Virus record (IMG/VR): IMGVR_UViG_3300031787_006401 | Span: 49,433 to 113,432 of that record | Length of the DNA: 64,000 bases | DNA from: a virus | Direction: 5' to 3' (one strand) | Part shown: in pieces, positions 44,792-52,192 of the stretch | How positions within the stretch are numbered: the stretch's first letter is position 1 | Layout of the letters: the number at the start of each line of letters is the position of its first letter | Notes under the pieces: model-generated | The model's database searches: none | Told to the model about the DNA's origin: nothing | The model's input: the letters and a program-made list of their open reading frames with translations, nothing else | Made by a program: the position numbers and the translations under genes

Positions 44792-45538
44792 TTGTCTAAA
44801 AAGTATTTCGAAGGTGAAACAAAAAGTCAGCGCCGTGCTAGAAAAGAAAGAGAAAAACTTTCAAAAAAAGCATCCTTAGTAAAAAGCCCCGTAATCAAAA
44901 CTGTGTTGCCAACACCTGTTGTTGTAACAAACGTAGAAGTAAATTTAAAAAACTCTGCATTTGTTTTAGGAAATGGTACAAGCAGGGCTCCTATATCACC
45001 GGTAGATCTAAAGCCGTATGGAACAATCTACGGATGCAATGCACTGTATAGAGAATTTAGACCAGATCATTTGATTGCTGTTGACACAAAAATGATTAAA
45101 GAAATAACCAGTACAGGTTATCATTTAGAAAATCGTGTTTGGACAAACCCTAACAGATACTCTAGAGAAATACCAAAGATAAACTTGTTTAATCCTAATC
45201 TAGGGTGGAGCAGCGGACCAAGTGCTTTAAATCTTGCAAGTGAACACAATTACGAAATAATTTATATACTTGGATTTGATTACGAGGGCGTTGGAAAAAA
45301 TCATGAATTAGTAAACAATGTTTACTCAGGAACAGTAAATTATAAAAATATAAATGACAGAGCAACATATTATGGTAACTGGACAAGACAAACATCAACT
45401 TGTATAAAAAAGTATCCAAGGATTAAATACATTAGAGTAATTAAAGATCAATCGAGTTTTGTTCCTGATGTTTTAATTGGATTACCTAATTTGACACATG
45501 TCACAGTTGAAAAATTTATGAAAAATTTCAATTTGTGA
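44792..45538 (+). CDS. Sugar-related-looking protein inside the head cluster (248 aa)
   Basis: The product begins with a Lys/Arg-rich segment (SQRRARKEREKLSKK) and then has FVLGNGTSRAPISPVDLKPYGTIYGCNALYREFRPDHLIAVDTKMI. The GNGTS start and the GCNALYR...HLIAVD pattern resemble the nucleotide-sugar or pterin-type folds of DUF115/MptE-like proteins and motility-associated modification factors. Near residue 165 it has YILGFDYEG. The start is TTG with AGGA upstream. A modification gene between portal and prohead core is unusual for T4. Function is uncertain; it could act on the capsid or tail, on the host surface, or not be an enzyme. Confidence 0.5.
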   Translation: MSKKYFEGETKSQRRARKEREKLSKKASLVKSPVIKTVLPTPVVVTNVEVNLKNSAFVLGNGTSRAPISPVDLKPYGTIYGCNALYREFRPDHLIAVDTKMIKEITSTGYHLENRVWTNPNRYSREIPKINLFNPNLGWSSGPSALNLASEHNYEIIYILGFDYEGVGKNHELVNNVYSGTVNYKNINDRATYYGNWTRQTSTCIKKYPRIKYIRVIKDQSSFVPDVLIGLPNLTHVTVEKFMKNFNL

Positions 45539-45550
45539 TATATAAATATC

Positions 45551-45575
45551 AAATAGGCTTGTTTTGAGCCTATTT
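45551..45575 (+). terminator. Hairpin terminator after the 248-aa gene
   Basis: AAATAGGCT, 7-nt loop, AGCCTATTT form a perfect 9-bp stem. The T-run (ACTTTTTTT) follows about 10 bases later, so it is weaker than the gp23 terminator. It separates the portal unit from the prohead core/capsid unit. Confidence 0.55.
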
Positions 45576-45597
45576 CTGCGTACTTTTTTTAATTATG

Positions 45598-45605
45598 TGT
45601 AAATA
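45598..45605 (+). promoter_or_regulatory. Late promoter-like motif TGTAAATA upstream of the prohead core gene
   Basis: TGTAAATATAATTG, about 30 bases before the ATG of the acidic core protein and after the terminator, fits a late promoter for the core-gp21-gp22-gp23 unit with two mismatches to TATAAATA. Confidence 0.45.
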
Positions 45606-45635
45606 TAATTGACAGCCTTGACATAGGAGATAACA

Positions 45636-46643
45636 ATGACTGATCGCAACAAGTTTGAAGAAATGCTTGAGCGTCTAATTAACGAAGACCGCACAGGTGC
45701 AGAAGAATTATTCCACGAGATTGTAGTAGAAAAATCACGTGAGATTTATCAAGCCATCATCGAATCCGAAGAAGAAGAAGATGAAGCAATCGACGAAGCC
45801 GACGACGAAGAAGTTGACGAAGCTTCAGACGACGAAGAACTAGATGAAGCCGCTGACGAAGACGAAGAAGTCGACGAAGCCGCCGAAGATGATCTAGACG
45901 AAATGTTTGGACTTGATGAGTTTGAATTAGAAGCAGACCCAATGATGGGTGGCGACGCAACCGACGACATGATGAGCGACGCTGGTATGGGTGACGCTGG
46001 TATGGACGGCATGGATGACATGGGCGGTTCAGACGAGCCTCTAACAAGATCAGATCTTGATAGCGCACTTGAGCAACTAATGGCTGACTTCCAAGCAATG
46101 CTCGACGGCGAAGAAGGCGACGACGAAGAAGGCGACGACATGGACATGGACATGGACGACGAAGGTGAAGAAGACGAAGAAGGCGAAGAAGGCGACGAAG
46201 AAGAAGACGATGCAAAAGAAGCATTTGCTTTTGAAGCCAAGAAAGCCGACGACAAAAAGAAAGCCGACGTAAAAAAGACAGCCAGTGAGCAAATGCGTGA
46301 ATACGTAGAAAAAGTTGCTCCTGCAAAAATGGGCGACAACGGCACTAATGCTAAGTCAATTGTAGCATCAAAGAACGATATGGGCGGTACTACTGCTAAT
46401 ATTGCTAAAAGTACTACAGAAGCGGGTGTAGAAGCAAACAAAGGTCACCTAAAGGGTTCTAGTGTTTTCAAAGGAACTCCAAAGGAAGATAACGCTGGTA
46501 ACATAAATGTTCCTGGCGGTAAAGCTGGTAAAACTTCTTTCAAGAAGTCAGAGCCAGGTCACGGCGCCGAAAAAAAAGGTAAGCCAGAAACTGCCGACAA
46601 GGGCGCAGGAAGCACCATCAAAGGTGTAGTGCGTAACAAGTAA
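45636..46643 (+). CDS. Acidic prohead core protein (gp67/gp68-like)
   Basis: A 335-residue protein. Residues 1-45 (FEEMLERLINEDRTGAEELFHEIVVEKSREIY) resemble the helical start of T4-type prohead core proteins. Residues about 45-200 are almost pure Asp/Glu runs with Ala, Met and Gly, and residues 200-335 are Lys-rich and Gly/Thr-rich with low complexity. Such bipolar acidic/basic composition suits a scaffold core that is cleaved by gp21. The placement directly before gp21 and gp22 matches T4 genes 67/68. The exact orthologue is not certain, since T4 gp67 is only 80 residues. Confidence 0.65.
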   Translation: MTDRNKFEEMLERLINEDRTGAEELFHEIVVEKSREIYQAIIESEEEEDEAIDEADDEEVDEASDDEELDEAADEDEEVDEAAEDDLDEMFGLDEFELEADPMMGGDATDDMMSDAGMGDAGMDGMDDMGGSDEPLTRSDLDSALEQLMADFQAMLDGEEGDDEEGDDMDMDMDDEGEEDEEGEEGDEEEDDAKEAFAFEAKKADDKKKADVKKTASEQMREYVEKVAPAKMGDNGTNAKSIVASKNDMGGTTANIAKSTTEAGVEANKGHLKGSSVFKGTPKEDNAGNINVPGGKAGKTSFKKSEPGHGAEKKGKPETADKGAGSTIKGVVRNK

Positions 46644-46662
46644 GGCAAAAAAGTAAGGACCT

Positions 46663-47289
46663 ATGATGAACTACTTAAGAGAGAGTTTGAGTTTCGACCA
46701 AGCCAGGATGATCGTGGAGTCTGCTGAAGAAGGCAAAAATCTTTACATGAAAGGTATTTGCATTCAAGGTGGAGTAAGAAACGCAAATCAGCGTGTCTAT
46801 CCCGTTAACGAAATCGGCAGGGCTGTCAACACTCTCAACGATCAGATTGCTGGTGGTTATTCAGTTCTTGGAGAAGTAGATCATCCGGAGGGACTTAACA
46901 TCAACCTCGACCGTGTAAGCCATATGATTACAGAAATGTGGATGGATGGACCAAACGGTTATGGAAAGTTGAAAATACTACCAACTCCGATGGGACAACT
47001 AGTTAGAACAATGCTGGAAAGCGGCGTGAAACTAGGTGTCTCATCGCGAGGTAGCGGTAATGTTTCCGAAGATGAAAGCAATACTGTATCAGAATTTGAG
47101 ATAATCACTGTTGACGTAGTAGCACAGCCTAGTGCGCCAGGCGCTTATCCAACACCAATTTACGAACACCTAATGAATACAAGAGGTGGATACAAGGCAA
47201 TCCTTACTAGTAAGGAAGTTCAAGGCGACAAAAAGGCACAAAAATACATTGCAGAGAGCTTATTAAATATAATAAGCAGGCTCCAATAA
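46663..47289 (+). CDS. gp21: Prohead core protease gp21
   Basis: A 208-residue serine protease (T4 gp21 is 212 aa). EVDHPEG places the catalytic His at 74 and GVSSRGSG places the catalytic Ser at 127 or 128; the flanking RVYPVNEI and VQP-type PGAYPTP motifs fit the T4 prohead protease family. It cleaves the scaffold and gp23 after short Leu/Ile-x-Glu motifs and then itself. A matching LSE site is present in the gp23 gene (residues 39-41). AAGGA precedes the ATG pair. Confidence 0.92.
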   Translation: MMNYLRESLSFDQARMIVESAEEGKNLYMKGICIQGGVRNANQRVYPVNEIGRAVNTLNDQIAGGYSVLGEVDHPEGLNINLDRVSHMITEMWMDGPNGYGKLKILPTPMGQLVRTMLESGVKLGVSSRGSGNVSEDESNTVSEFEIITVDVVAQPSAPGAYPTPIYEHLMNTRGGYKAILTSKEVQGDKKAQKYIAESLLNIISRLQ

Positions 47290-47300
47290 AGGAGAATATT

Positions 47301-48389
47301 ATGGATACATTAAGAGCCCTTTTAGAGAGTGATGCAATTACTGAGCAAATGAAAACAGAAATTCAAGAGGCTTGGGACACAAAGATTCGCGAAAATCGAA
47401 TTGCTGTTACCGCAGAACTTCGTGAAGAATTTGCACAGAAATACGAGCACGACAAGAGTGTTATGGTTGAGGCTATTGACGCATTGATTGGAGAGAAGTT
47501 GTCTGAAGAGATGACAGAGTTCCACGAAGATCGCAAGCAACTAGCAGAAGCCAAAGCACGTTATGCTGTAGCAATGAGAGAAAATACAAAACTAGTAAAG
47601 AAGTTTGTAGCAGAATCTCTAGCTAAGGAAGTTTCTGAGTTACACGAAGATCAAAAAGAAATGGCAAAGAAATTTGCTGTACTCGAAGAATTTATTGTTG
47701 AACAACTTGCAAAAGAACTTGCAGAATTCCAAGAAGATAAAAAAGATTTAGCCGAAACAAAAGTACGTCTTGTACGTGAGGCTAAAGCACACTTCGCTAA
47801 AGTTAAACAAACCTTTATCGAAAGAACCACAAAACTAGTTGCTGAAACTGTTGAAAAAGGACTCAAGTCTGAAATTCATCAGTTGAAGGAAGATATTGAA
47901 GTAGCTCGTAAGAACGACTTTGGTCGTAAGGTTTTTGAAGCATTTAGTTCTGAATACTTGAATTCACACCTAAATGAAAAATCAGAATCTAAAAAGCTAT
48001 TAAAAGTTCTCGAAGCAAAAGACAAGCAACTTGCTGAAGCAAAAAAACTTACTGCCAAGGCAGTACAAATTGCTGAATCAAAAGGTGCTGAAGTAAAGCG
48101 TCTTGCAGAGTCACGCGAAAGAGAAAAAGTAATGAACGAGTTAGTTGCTCCATTGAGCAAAGATCAACGTGCAATTATGACAGATTTACTGGAAAGTGTT
48201 CAAACAAGTAGACTACGTTCTGCGTTTGAAAAGTATATACCGGCAGTTATTGACGGTAAGTCTCCAGCAAAGCAGAAGGCAGTATTATCAGAAGGCAAAG
48301 AAATCACAGGCAATAGAGAAAATAGTTCGATTAAACAAGCTAGCGACAGTAATGTCTTCGACATTAAGCGTTTAGCAGGATTGAAATAA
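47301..48389 (+). CDS. gp22: Prohead scaffold protein gp22
   Basis: A 362-residue, highly charged, almost wholly helical coiled-coil protein between gp21 and gp23, as in T4 (gp22 269 aa). There are three repeats of a LxEFHED-like segment (LSEEMTEFHEDRKQLAEAKARY, VSELHEDQKEMAKK, LAEFQEDKKDLAETK), suggesting internal duplication of the rod. The C-terminus (NVFDIKRLAGLK) is typical of the portion that binds gp23. It would be removed by gp21 during maturation. AAGGAG precedes the ATG. Confidence 0.88.
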   Translation: MDTLRALLESDAITEQMKTEIQEAWDTKIRENRIAVTAELREEFAQKYEHDKSVMVEAIDALIGEKLSEEMTEFHEDRKQLAEAKARYAVAMRENTKLVKKFVAESLAKEVSELHEDQKEMAKKFAVLEEFIVEQLAKELAEFQEDKKDLAETKVRLVREAKAHFAKVKQTFIERTTKLVAETVEKGLKSEIHQLKEDIEVARKNDFGRKVFEAFSSEYLNSHLNEKSESKKLLKVLEAKDKQLAEAKKLTAKAVQIAESKGAEVKRLAESREREKVMNELVAPLSKDQRAIMTDLLESVQTSRLRSAFEKYIPAVIDGKSPAKQKAVLSEGKEITGNRENSSIKQASDSNVFDIKRLAGLK

Positions 48390-48399
48390 GGAGAAAATT

Positions 48400-49578
48400 A
48401 TGTCAGAACTACTAGAAAGTCGCTGGCAGGAGACAAAAACAGCCCTTCTTGAAGGCCTACAAGGCAACAAAAAAGCAGTTATGGCTACTACTCTGGAGAA
48501 TACTCGTAAGTATCTCTCAGAAAGTGCAACTGCTGGTGCTACTTCTGCTGGTAATATCGCAACACTAAACAGAGTCATTCTACCGGTTATCCGTCGTGTT
48601 ATGCCAACTGTTATCGCTAACGAACTGGTCGGCGTTCAGCCAATGACTGGTCCAGTTGGTCAAATCCACACTCTAAGAGTACGTTACAGTGATTCGTTCA
48701 CTGGTAGCGCAGGTGGTAACGTAACTGCTGGTGAAGAAGCACTAAGCCCATTCAAGATCGCAGAAGGTTACTCAGGTAACGTTTCCGGTGCTGATAGAGC
48801 TGCTAACACTGCTGTTCTTGAAGGTACTGCTGGAAACAGACTAAGTATCCAAATCTTGAAGCAAACTGTAGAAGCAAAGTCAAGAAAGCTAAGCGCTCGC
48901 TGGACATTTGAGGCTGCACAAGATGCACAAGCAATGCACGGCATCGACGTTGAAGCCGAAATCATGGCTGCTCTTGCTCAAGAAATTACTGCTGAAATCG
49001 ACCAAGAAGTTATCCGTAGCTTGACTACCCTTGCAGGTAGTGCCGTTGAAACATACGACCAGGCTGCTGTTAGCGGTACTGCTACATTCGTTGGTGACGA
49101 ACATGCTGCTCTAGCAGTTCAAATCAACCGTGTTTCAAACTTGATCGCTCAGCGTACACGTCGTGGTGCTGGTAACTGGGCAGTTGTTTCACCAACTGTT
49201 CTAACTCTTCTACAGAGTGCAACTACTAGTGCTTTCGCTCGTACTACCGAAGGTACTTTCGAAGCCCCAACTAACACTAAACTAGTTGGTACACTAAACA
49301 ACGCAATGAAGGTTTATGTTAACACATATGCTTCAAGCGACAACGTTCTAATCGGTTACAAAGGTTCTTCAGAATCAGACGCAGCCGCTTTCTATTGCCC
49401 ATACATTCCGTTGATGAGCAGTGGTGTTGTTCTTGATCCGTCAACATTCGAACCAGTAGTTAGCTTCATGACTCGTTACGGTTATGTAGAACTAACTAAC
49501 GCAGCGTCATCTCTTGGTAACGCAGCGGACTACCTAGGTGTTGTTGGTGTAACAACTGCTAACCTATCATTCAGCTAA
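48400..49578 (+). CDS. gp23: Major capsid protein gp23
   Basis: A 392-residue capsid protein, shorter than T4 gp23 (521 aa). The start MSELLESRWQ and the KYLSESATAG segment hold a likely gp21 cleavage site after LSE (residues 39-41). Conserved blocks follow: NRVILPVIRRVMPTVIANELVGVQPMTGPVGQIHTLR, then EVIRSLTTLA, IQINRVSNLIAQRTRRGAGNWAVVSP, and a C-terminal PSTFEPVVSFMTRYGYVELTNA. It belongs to a short, divergent gp23 branch. It closes the head operon with a strong terminator. Confidence 0.95.
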   Translation: MSELLESRWQETKTALLEGLQGNKKAVMATTLENTRKYLSESATAGATSAGNIATLNRVILPVIRRVMPTVIANELVGVQPMTGPVGQIHTLRVRYSDSFTGSAGGNVTAGEEALSPFKIAEGYSGNVSGADRAANTAVLEGTAGNRLSIQILKQTVEAKSRKLSARWTFEAAQDAQAMHGIDVEAEIMAALAQEITAEIDQEVIRSLTTLAGSAVETYDQAAVSGTATFVGDEHAALAVQINRVSNLIAQRTRRGAGNWAVVSPTVLTLLQSATTSAFARTTEGTFEAPTNTKLVGTLNNAMKVYVNTYASSDNVLIGYKGSSESDAAAFYCPYIPLMSSGVVLDPSTFEPVVSFMTRYGYVELTNAASSLGNAADYLGVVGVTTANLSFS

Positions 49579-49594
49579 TAGTTGAAGAAATAGA

Positions 49595-49622
49595 AAAAAT
49601 AGGCCCTACGGGGCCTATTTTT
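49595..49622 (+). terminator. Strong rho-independent terminator after gp23
   Basis: A 12-bp stem AAAAATAGGCCC / GGGCCTATTTTT with a TACG loop, ending in a T-run. It terminates the capsid transcript. Confidence 0.88.
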
Positions 49623-49625
49623 TTG

Positions 49626-49633
49626 GATAAATA
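49626..49633 (+). promoter_or_regulatory. Late promoter motif GATAAATA upstream of the cold-shock-like gene
   Basis: GGATAAATATT immediately downstream of the gp23 terminator, and AAGGAG before the next ATG. Confidence 0.6.
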
Positions 49634-49650
49634 TTCTAAAGGAGAAAAGT

Positions 49651-49839
49651 ATGTTCACTGGTACAATTTATAAATTTTCTAAAACTCATGGGTATATTAA
49701 ACCGGATCGATATGGAAGTTTTGCAGGCGACATACTTTTTGATAAACGAGAATACGATTTTCTTTTATCTGATCGTGTAACCTACGAACAGTATGAAAAA
49801 AATAATAGAAAATACGCATACAATATAGAAAAAATTTAA
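49651..49839 (+). CDS. Small cold-shock-domain-like protein (62 aa)
   Basis: A 62-residue protein resembling the OB-fold cold-shock domain: GTIYKFSKTHGYIKPD in place of the GxVKWFNxxKGFGFI motif, then DILFDKREYDFLLSDRVTYEQYEKNNRKYAYNIEKI, which matches the pattern of the second half (FVH... V.F......A..V). The aromatic residues that bind single-stranded RNA or DNA in CspA are only partly kept (F9 or Y15). It may act as an RNA-binding regulator late in infection. It follows a late promoter and lies outside any operon of structural genes. Confidence 0.68.
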   Translation: MFTGTIYKFSKTHGYIKPDRYGSFAGDILFDKREYDFLLSDRVTYEQYEKNNRKYAYNIEKI

Positions 49840-49846
49840 AAATTAC

Positions 49847-49875
49847 TTGACAAAGACAAAAAAGAGTATTATAAA
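49847..49875 (+). promoter_or_regulatory. Sigma70-type promoter for the 86-aa gene
   Basis: TTGACA (49847-49852), 17 bp, TATAAA (49870-49875). The gene downstream would thus be transcribed by host polymerase, unlike the late genes around it. Confidence 0.7.
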
Positions 49876-49910
49876 CAGTATCTGCACCAAACAGTAGAGT
49901 GAGGGCTACC

Positions 49911-50171
49911 GTGGAACAAGATACGTTTTGGAATGATATCATTGATACTCTAAAACAATGGCGTCGTAAACATCGTAGTTACGCTCCGCAAATTTACAAA
50001 GTTCAAAAAACTTTTGAAACTATGCATATTCAGTATCAAAAGAATATGCAACAACATTTTCAAAAACGATCTGTTGGCAGTCTTGCACGAGCAGAACAAA
50101 TAAAGCAAGAGGCCGAGCAGATGTTTAAAAAAATATCAAAATTAGAGTTTTTAGCAACACTATCAAAATAA
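49911..50171 (+). CDS. Small helical protein of unknown function (86 aa)
   Basis: A start at GTG 49911 (AGGG five bases upstream) is preferred over the in-frame GTG at 49899, which overlaps the ribosome site. The 86-residue product (MEQDTFWNDIIDTLKQWRRKHRSY at the start, then RAEQIKQEAEQMFKKISKLEFL) is rich in Lys, Gln and Glu and looks wholly helical. A terminator at 50171-50187 and its own sigma70 promoter make it a single-gene unit. No family is recognised. Confidence 0.65.
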   Translation: MEQDTFWNDIIDTLKQWRRKHRSYAPQIYKVQKTFETMHIQYQKNMQQHFQKRSVGSLARAEQIKQEAEQMFKKISKLEFLATLSK

Positions 50172-50187
50172 TCCGCCTGGTGCGGAT
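50171..50187 (+). terminator. Rho-independent terminator
   Basis: ATCCGC, 5-nt loop, GCGGAT, followed by eight T bases. The first base overlaps the stop codon of the 86-aa gene. Confidence 0.8.
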
Positions 50188-50222
50188 TTTTTTATGGGTA
50201 TATAACCCATTTCTTCTTATTT

Positions 50223-50230
50223 GATAAATA
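50223..50230 (+). promoter_or_regulatory. Late promoter motif GATAAATA for the fibre operon
   Basis: TTGATAAATACTATG, about 80 bases before the first structural gene of the rightward fibre operon. The leader contains two overlapping hairpins (GCATA/TATGC at 50254-50266; GCGG/CCGC at 50265-50276). Confidence 0.55.
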
Positions 50231-50311
50231 CTATGTCAAGAGTGTGCCTTACAGCATACTTTATGCGGAAACCCGCCGCGTAGACCTAGAACGTCAATTA
50301 AGGAGAAAACA

Positions 50312-50785
50312 ATGGGACGTCCACTACCAAGAAAATTATTCGGTCCTACAGATGCAACAACACCAGCATCGGGAGATACATGGTCAGCAGATGGTGCTGA
50401 CCCACAGGGCCGTACACTAACATCACAAGCACAAAACTGGAACAAAGGTTATAACATTCCAGTTTACAAAGCACGTATTACTGGTCAACCTATGGACAGT
50501 ATGGGAACAGGATCTGGTCCGTACATTCTATCACAAAAAGGTTCTAGAAAATTTAAAGTAAGAACTGACAACGGCGACGGCATTTGTAAATTAGTCAACG
50601 ACGACGACAGTTCGGTATTAGCAGAAGGCGAAATGGTACTACAAGGCTTTATTACTGCCGACGGTTCACCAATTTATTTACAAAGAATTACTAAAAGAAG
50701 AGCATACGACTTTAGTGGAAATGCTTACTCATGGTATGTAGATAACGATTCAACTGCAAATATCATCATGTTGACTGCTATCTAA
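50312..50785 (+). CDS. Structural protein of unknown role (157 aa)
   Basis: A 157-residue protein with an ordered N-terminus (MGRPLPRKLFGPTD) and a Gly-rich beta segment (GPYILSQKGSRKFKV) ending in YLQRITKRRAYDFSGNAYSWYV. No motif identifies an enzyme. AAGGAG lies before the ATG. As the first gene of the unit before the fibre genes, behind a late promoter, it is probably a minor virion protein. It resembles small proteins next to fibre genes in marine T4-like phages, but I cannot name a family. Confidence 0.65.
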   Translation: MGRPLPRKLFGPTDATTPASGDTWSADGADPQGRTLTSQAQNWNKGYNIPVYKARITGQPMDSMGTGSGPYILSQKGSRKFKVRTDNGDGICKLVNDDDSSVLAEGEMVLQGFITADGSPIYLQRITKRRAYDFSGNAYSWYVDNDSTANIIMLTAI

Positions 50786-50797
50786 TAGGAGTTTAAG

Positions 50798-51850
50798 ATG
50801 GCCAAGTCTAAAGTTAATAACTACGGTGTAGATCTATTAAGAAATTCAATCAACAGCGGCGGCGTAATTGAGTTTGACGTCGGCAGCGGTACGGTATTAA
50901 TTAATGGTAATCTAAATGTAAGCGGCGAAACTTCATCATTTGAAGTTCAAGATTTATTAATAACAGACAAAACCATCACTGTAAACAACGGCGAAACCGG
51001 AGGCGGCATAGGCGCCGCCTCTGTAACTCCGAGTGATAAAGAAGCCGGTATAATTTTTGATAGAGGAACTTTACCCAATGGAGAATTCTTCTTTCAGGAA
51101 ACCAAAGGATTTTTAGATTCTCAAACCGGTACACATACCGACGGTGCATTTGTTTTACAAAAAGATACAAATGCACTAGTTGGGTTGTACACAAACTATG
51201 TCGGTACAACTGGTAACAATGATCTTATATTATTAGGATATGGTCCAACTGTTGGCGGAACAAATAATGCCGTTGTTACTGTAACTGGAACCAATGAATA
51301 CGAAAAGAACATTTATGCTTATACAGGAAGCAACATTACATTTAATGGATCGAATCCTGATAAGTTAGCAACACCCTCTGATGATGATGCACTTCCTAAC
51401 GTAAAACTTTTAGTTGACTATGTAAGAACTTATCATCTTTATAACTTTCAACAAAAAATATCCGAAGGTGATACAGAAGTTGAAGTGTTTGATACCAGTG
51501 CCGGCGATCCAGTTAGCAAGACTGCTATTAAGATTAACAATATCACAGTTGTTGAAGTTTTTGAAGATCAAACAAACATCGAAGATGTTGTAGTTTCTGA
51601 CAACACAATTTCGGTACTATCAACAAACGAAGATCTAGTATTGTCTGGTAATGGAACAGGATCAGTGCAAATTCCTGAGACATTGCTTTTTACAAAAAGT
51701 TCCGATCCAATTGCTCCTGCAGACGGTGTTAAACTTTATTCTAAAGTTGAAGCAGATGGCGGAACAGGCTTATATTTTGTAAATGAAAATTCTACTAGAG
51801 ATGAAATCATAAGCAGAAACAAAGCATTATTGTATAGTATTATATTTTAA
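50798..51850 (+). CDS. Tail fibre-like structural protein (350 aa)
   Basis: A 350-residue protein, beta-rich with fibre modules: GTVLINGNLNVSGETSSFEVQDLLITDKTITVNNGE near residues 30-65 matches the VDGTTSYFDVTNLRVEDKTIELA module in the leftward 599-aa fibre. Later residues carry the typical GNGTGSVQIPETLLF segment seen in fibre shafts. The C-terminus (STRDEIISRNKALLYSIIF) looks like a short coiled coil or closing cap. It probably forms part of a fibre assembled with the two long neighbours. AGGAG lies before the ATG. Confidence 0.65.
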   Translation: MAKSKVNNYGVDLLRNSINSGGVIEFDVGSGTVLINGNLNVSGETSSFEVQDLLITDKTITVNNGETGGGIGAASVTPSDKEAGIIFDRGTLPNGEFFFQETKGFLDSQTGTHTDGAFVLQKDTNALVGLYTNYVGTTGNNDLILLGYGPTVGGTNNAVVTVTGTNEYEKNIYAYTGSNITFNGSNPDKLATPSDDDALPNVKLLVDYVRTYHLYNFQQKISEGDTEVEVFDTSAGDPVSKTAIKINNITVVEVFEDQTNIEDVVVSDNTISVLSTNEDLVLSGNGTGSVQIPETLLFTKSSDPIAPADGVKLYSKVEADGGTGLYFVNENSTRDEIISRNKALLYSIIF

Positions 51851-51862
51851 GGAAATAACAAG

Positions 51863-52192
51863 ATGGCAATTACAAGTGCATTAATTCAAGAAACAGATAC
51901 AATAATACTAACTGTACCAGCAGGCGAAAAATATGCTATAACTACTTTGTTAGTATGCAACTACTCAACCAGTACAAACTCTATCTACGATAGTTCGTTT
52001 GACATGCATGTTATACTTGGCAGCGGCACTAAAAGCAATGCTAATAAAATTCTTAACAATGTATCAATGCCTGCACAGGAAACATTTACATTTAGTGTTG
52101 AAAGACTAATTCTAGAAGGCGGAGACAGAGTTCTCTTAATCAGCCCTGACTCAGACAAATTAAGTGCAACAATTAGCTACCTGGAAGTATAA
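51863..52192 (+). CDS. Small beta-rich structural protein (109 aa)
   Basis: A 109-residue protein with a repeated beta pattern (TIILTVPAGEKYAITTLLVCNYSTSTNSIYDSSFDMHVI) and a late AQETFTFSVERLILEGGDRV. Its layout, with a GEKYAITTLLVCN strand pair, suggests a single jelly-roll-like domain. Its TAA is followed directly by the next ATG (TAATG), so it is coupled to the 1598-aa fibre gene and may be a fibre adaptor (inference). Confidence 0.6.
   Translation: MAITSALIQETDTIILTVPAGEKYAITTLLVCNYSTSTNSIYDSSFDMHVILGSGTKSNANKILNNVSMPAQETFTFSVERLILEGGDRVLLISPDSDKLSATISYLEV

Noticed and set aside
45541-45548. TATAAATA late promoter after the 248-aa gene
   Set aside because: A perfect hairpin terminator starts only three bases downstream, so a transcript from here would terminate at once; probably chance AT sequence.
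45609-45625. TTGACA pair before the prohead core gene as a sigma70 promoter
   Set aside because: No -10 box at 16-18 bp before the ATG; the late-type motif at 45598 is the better candidate.
45749-46441. Long serine-rich and arginine/leucine-rich ORFs on the minus strand
   Set aside because: They are reverse-strand readings of the Asp/Glu tracts of the prohead core gene; no ribosome site or plausible protein composition.
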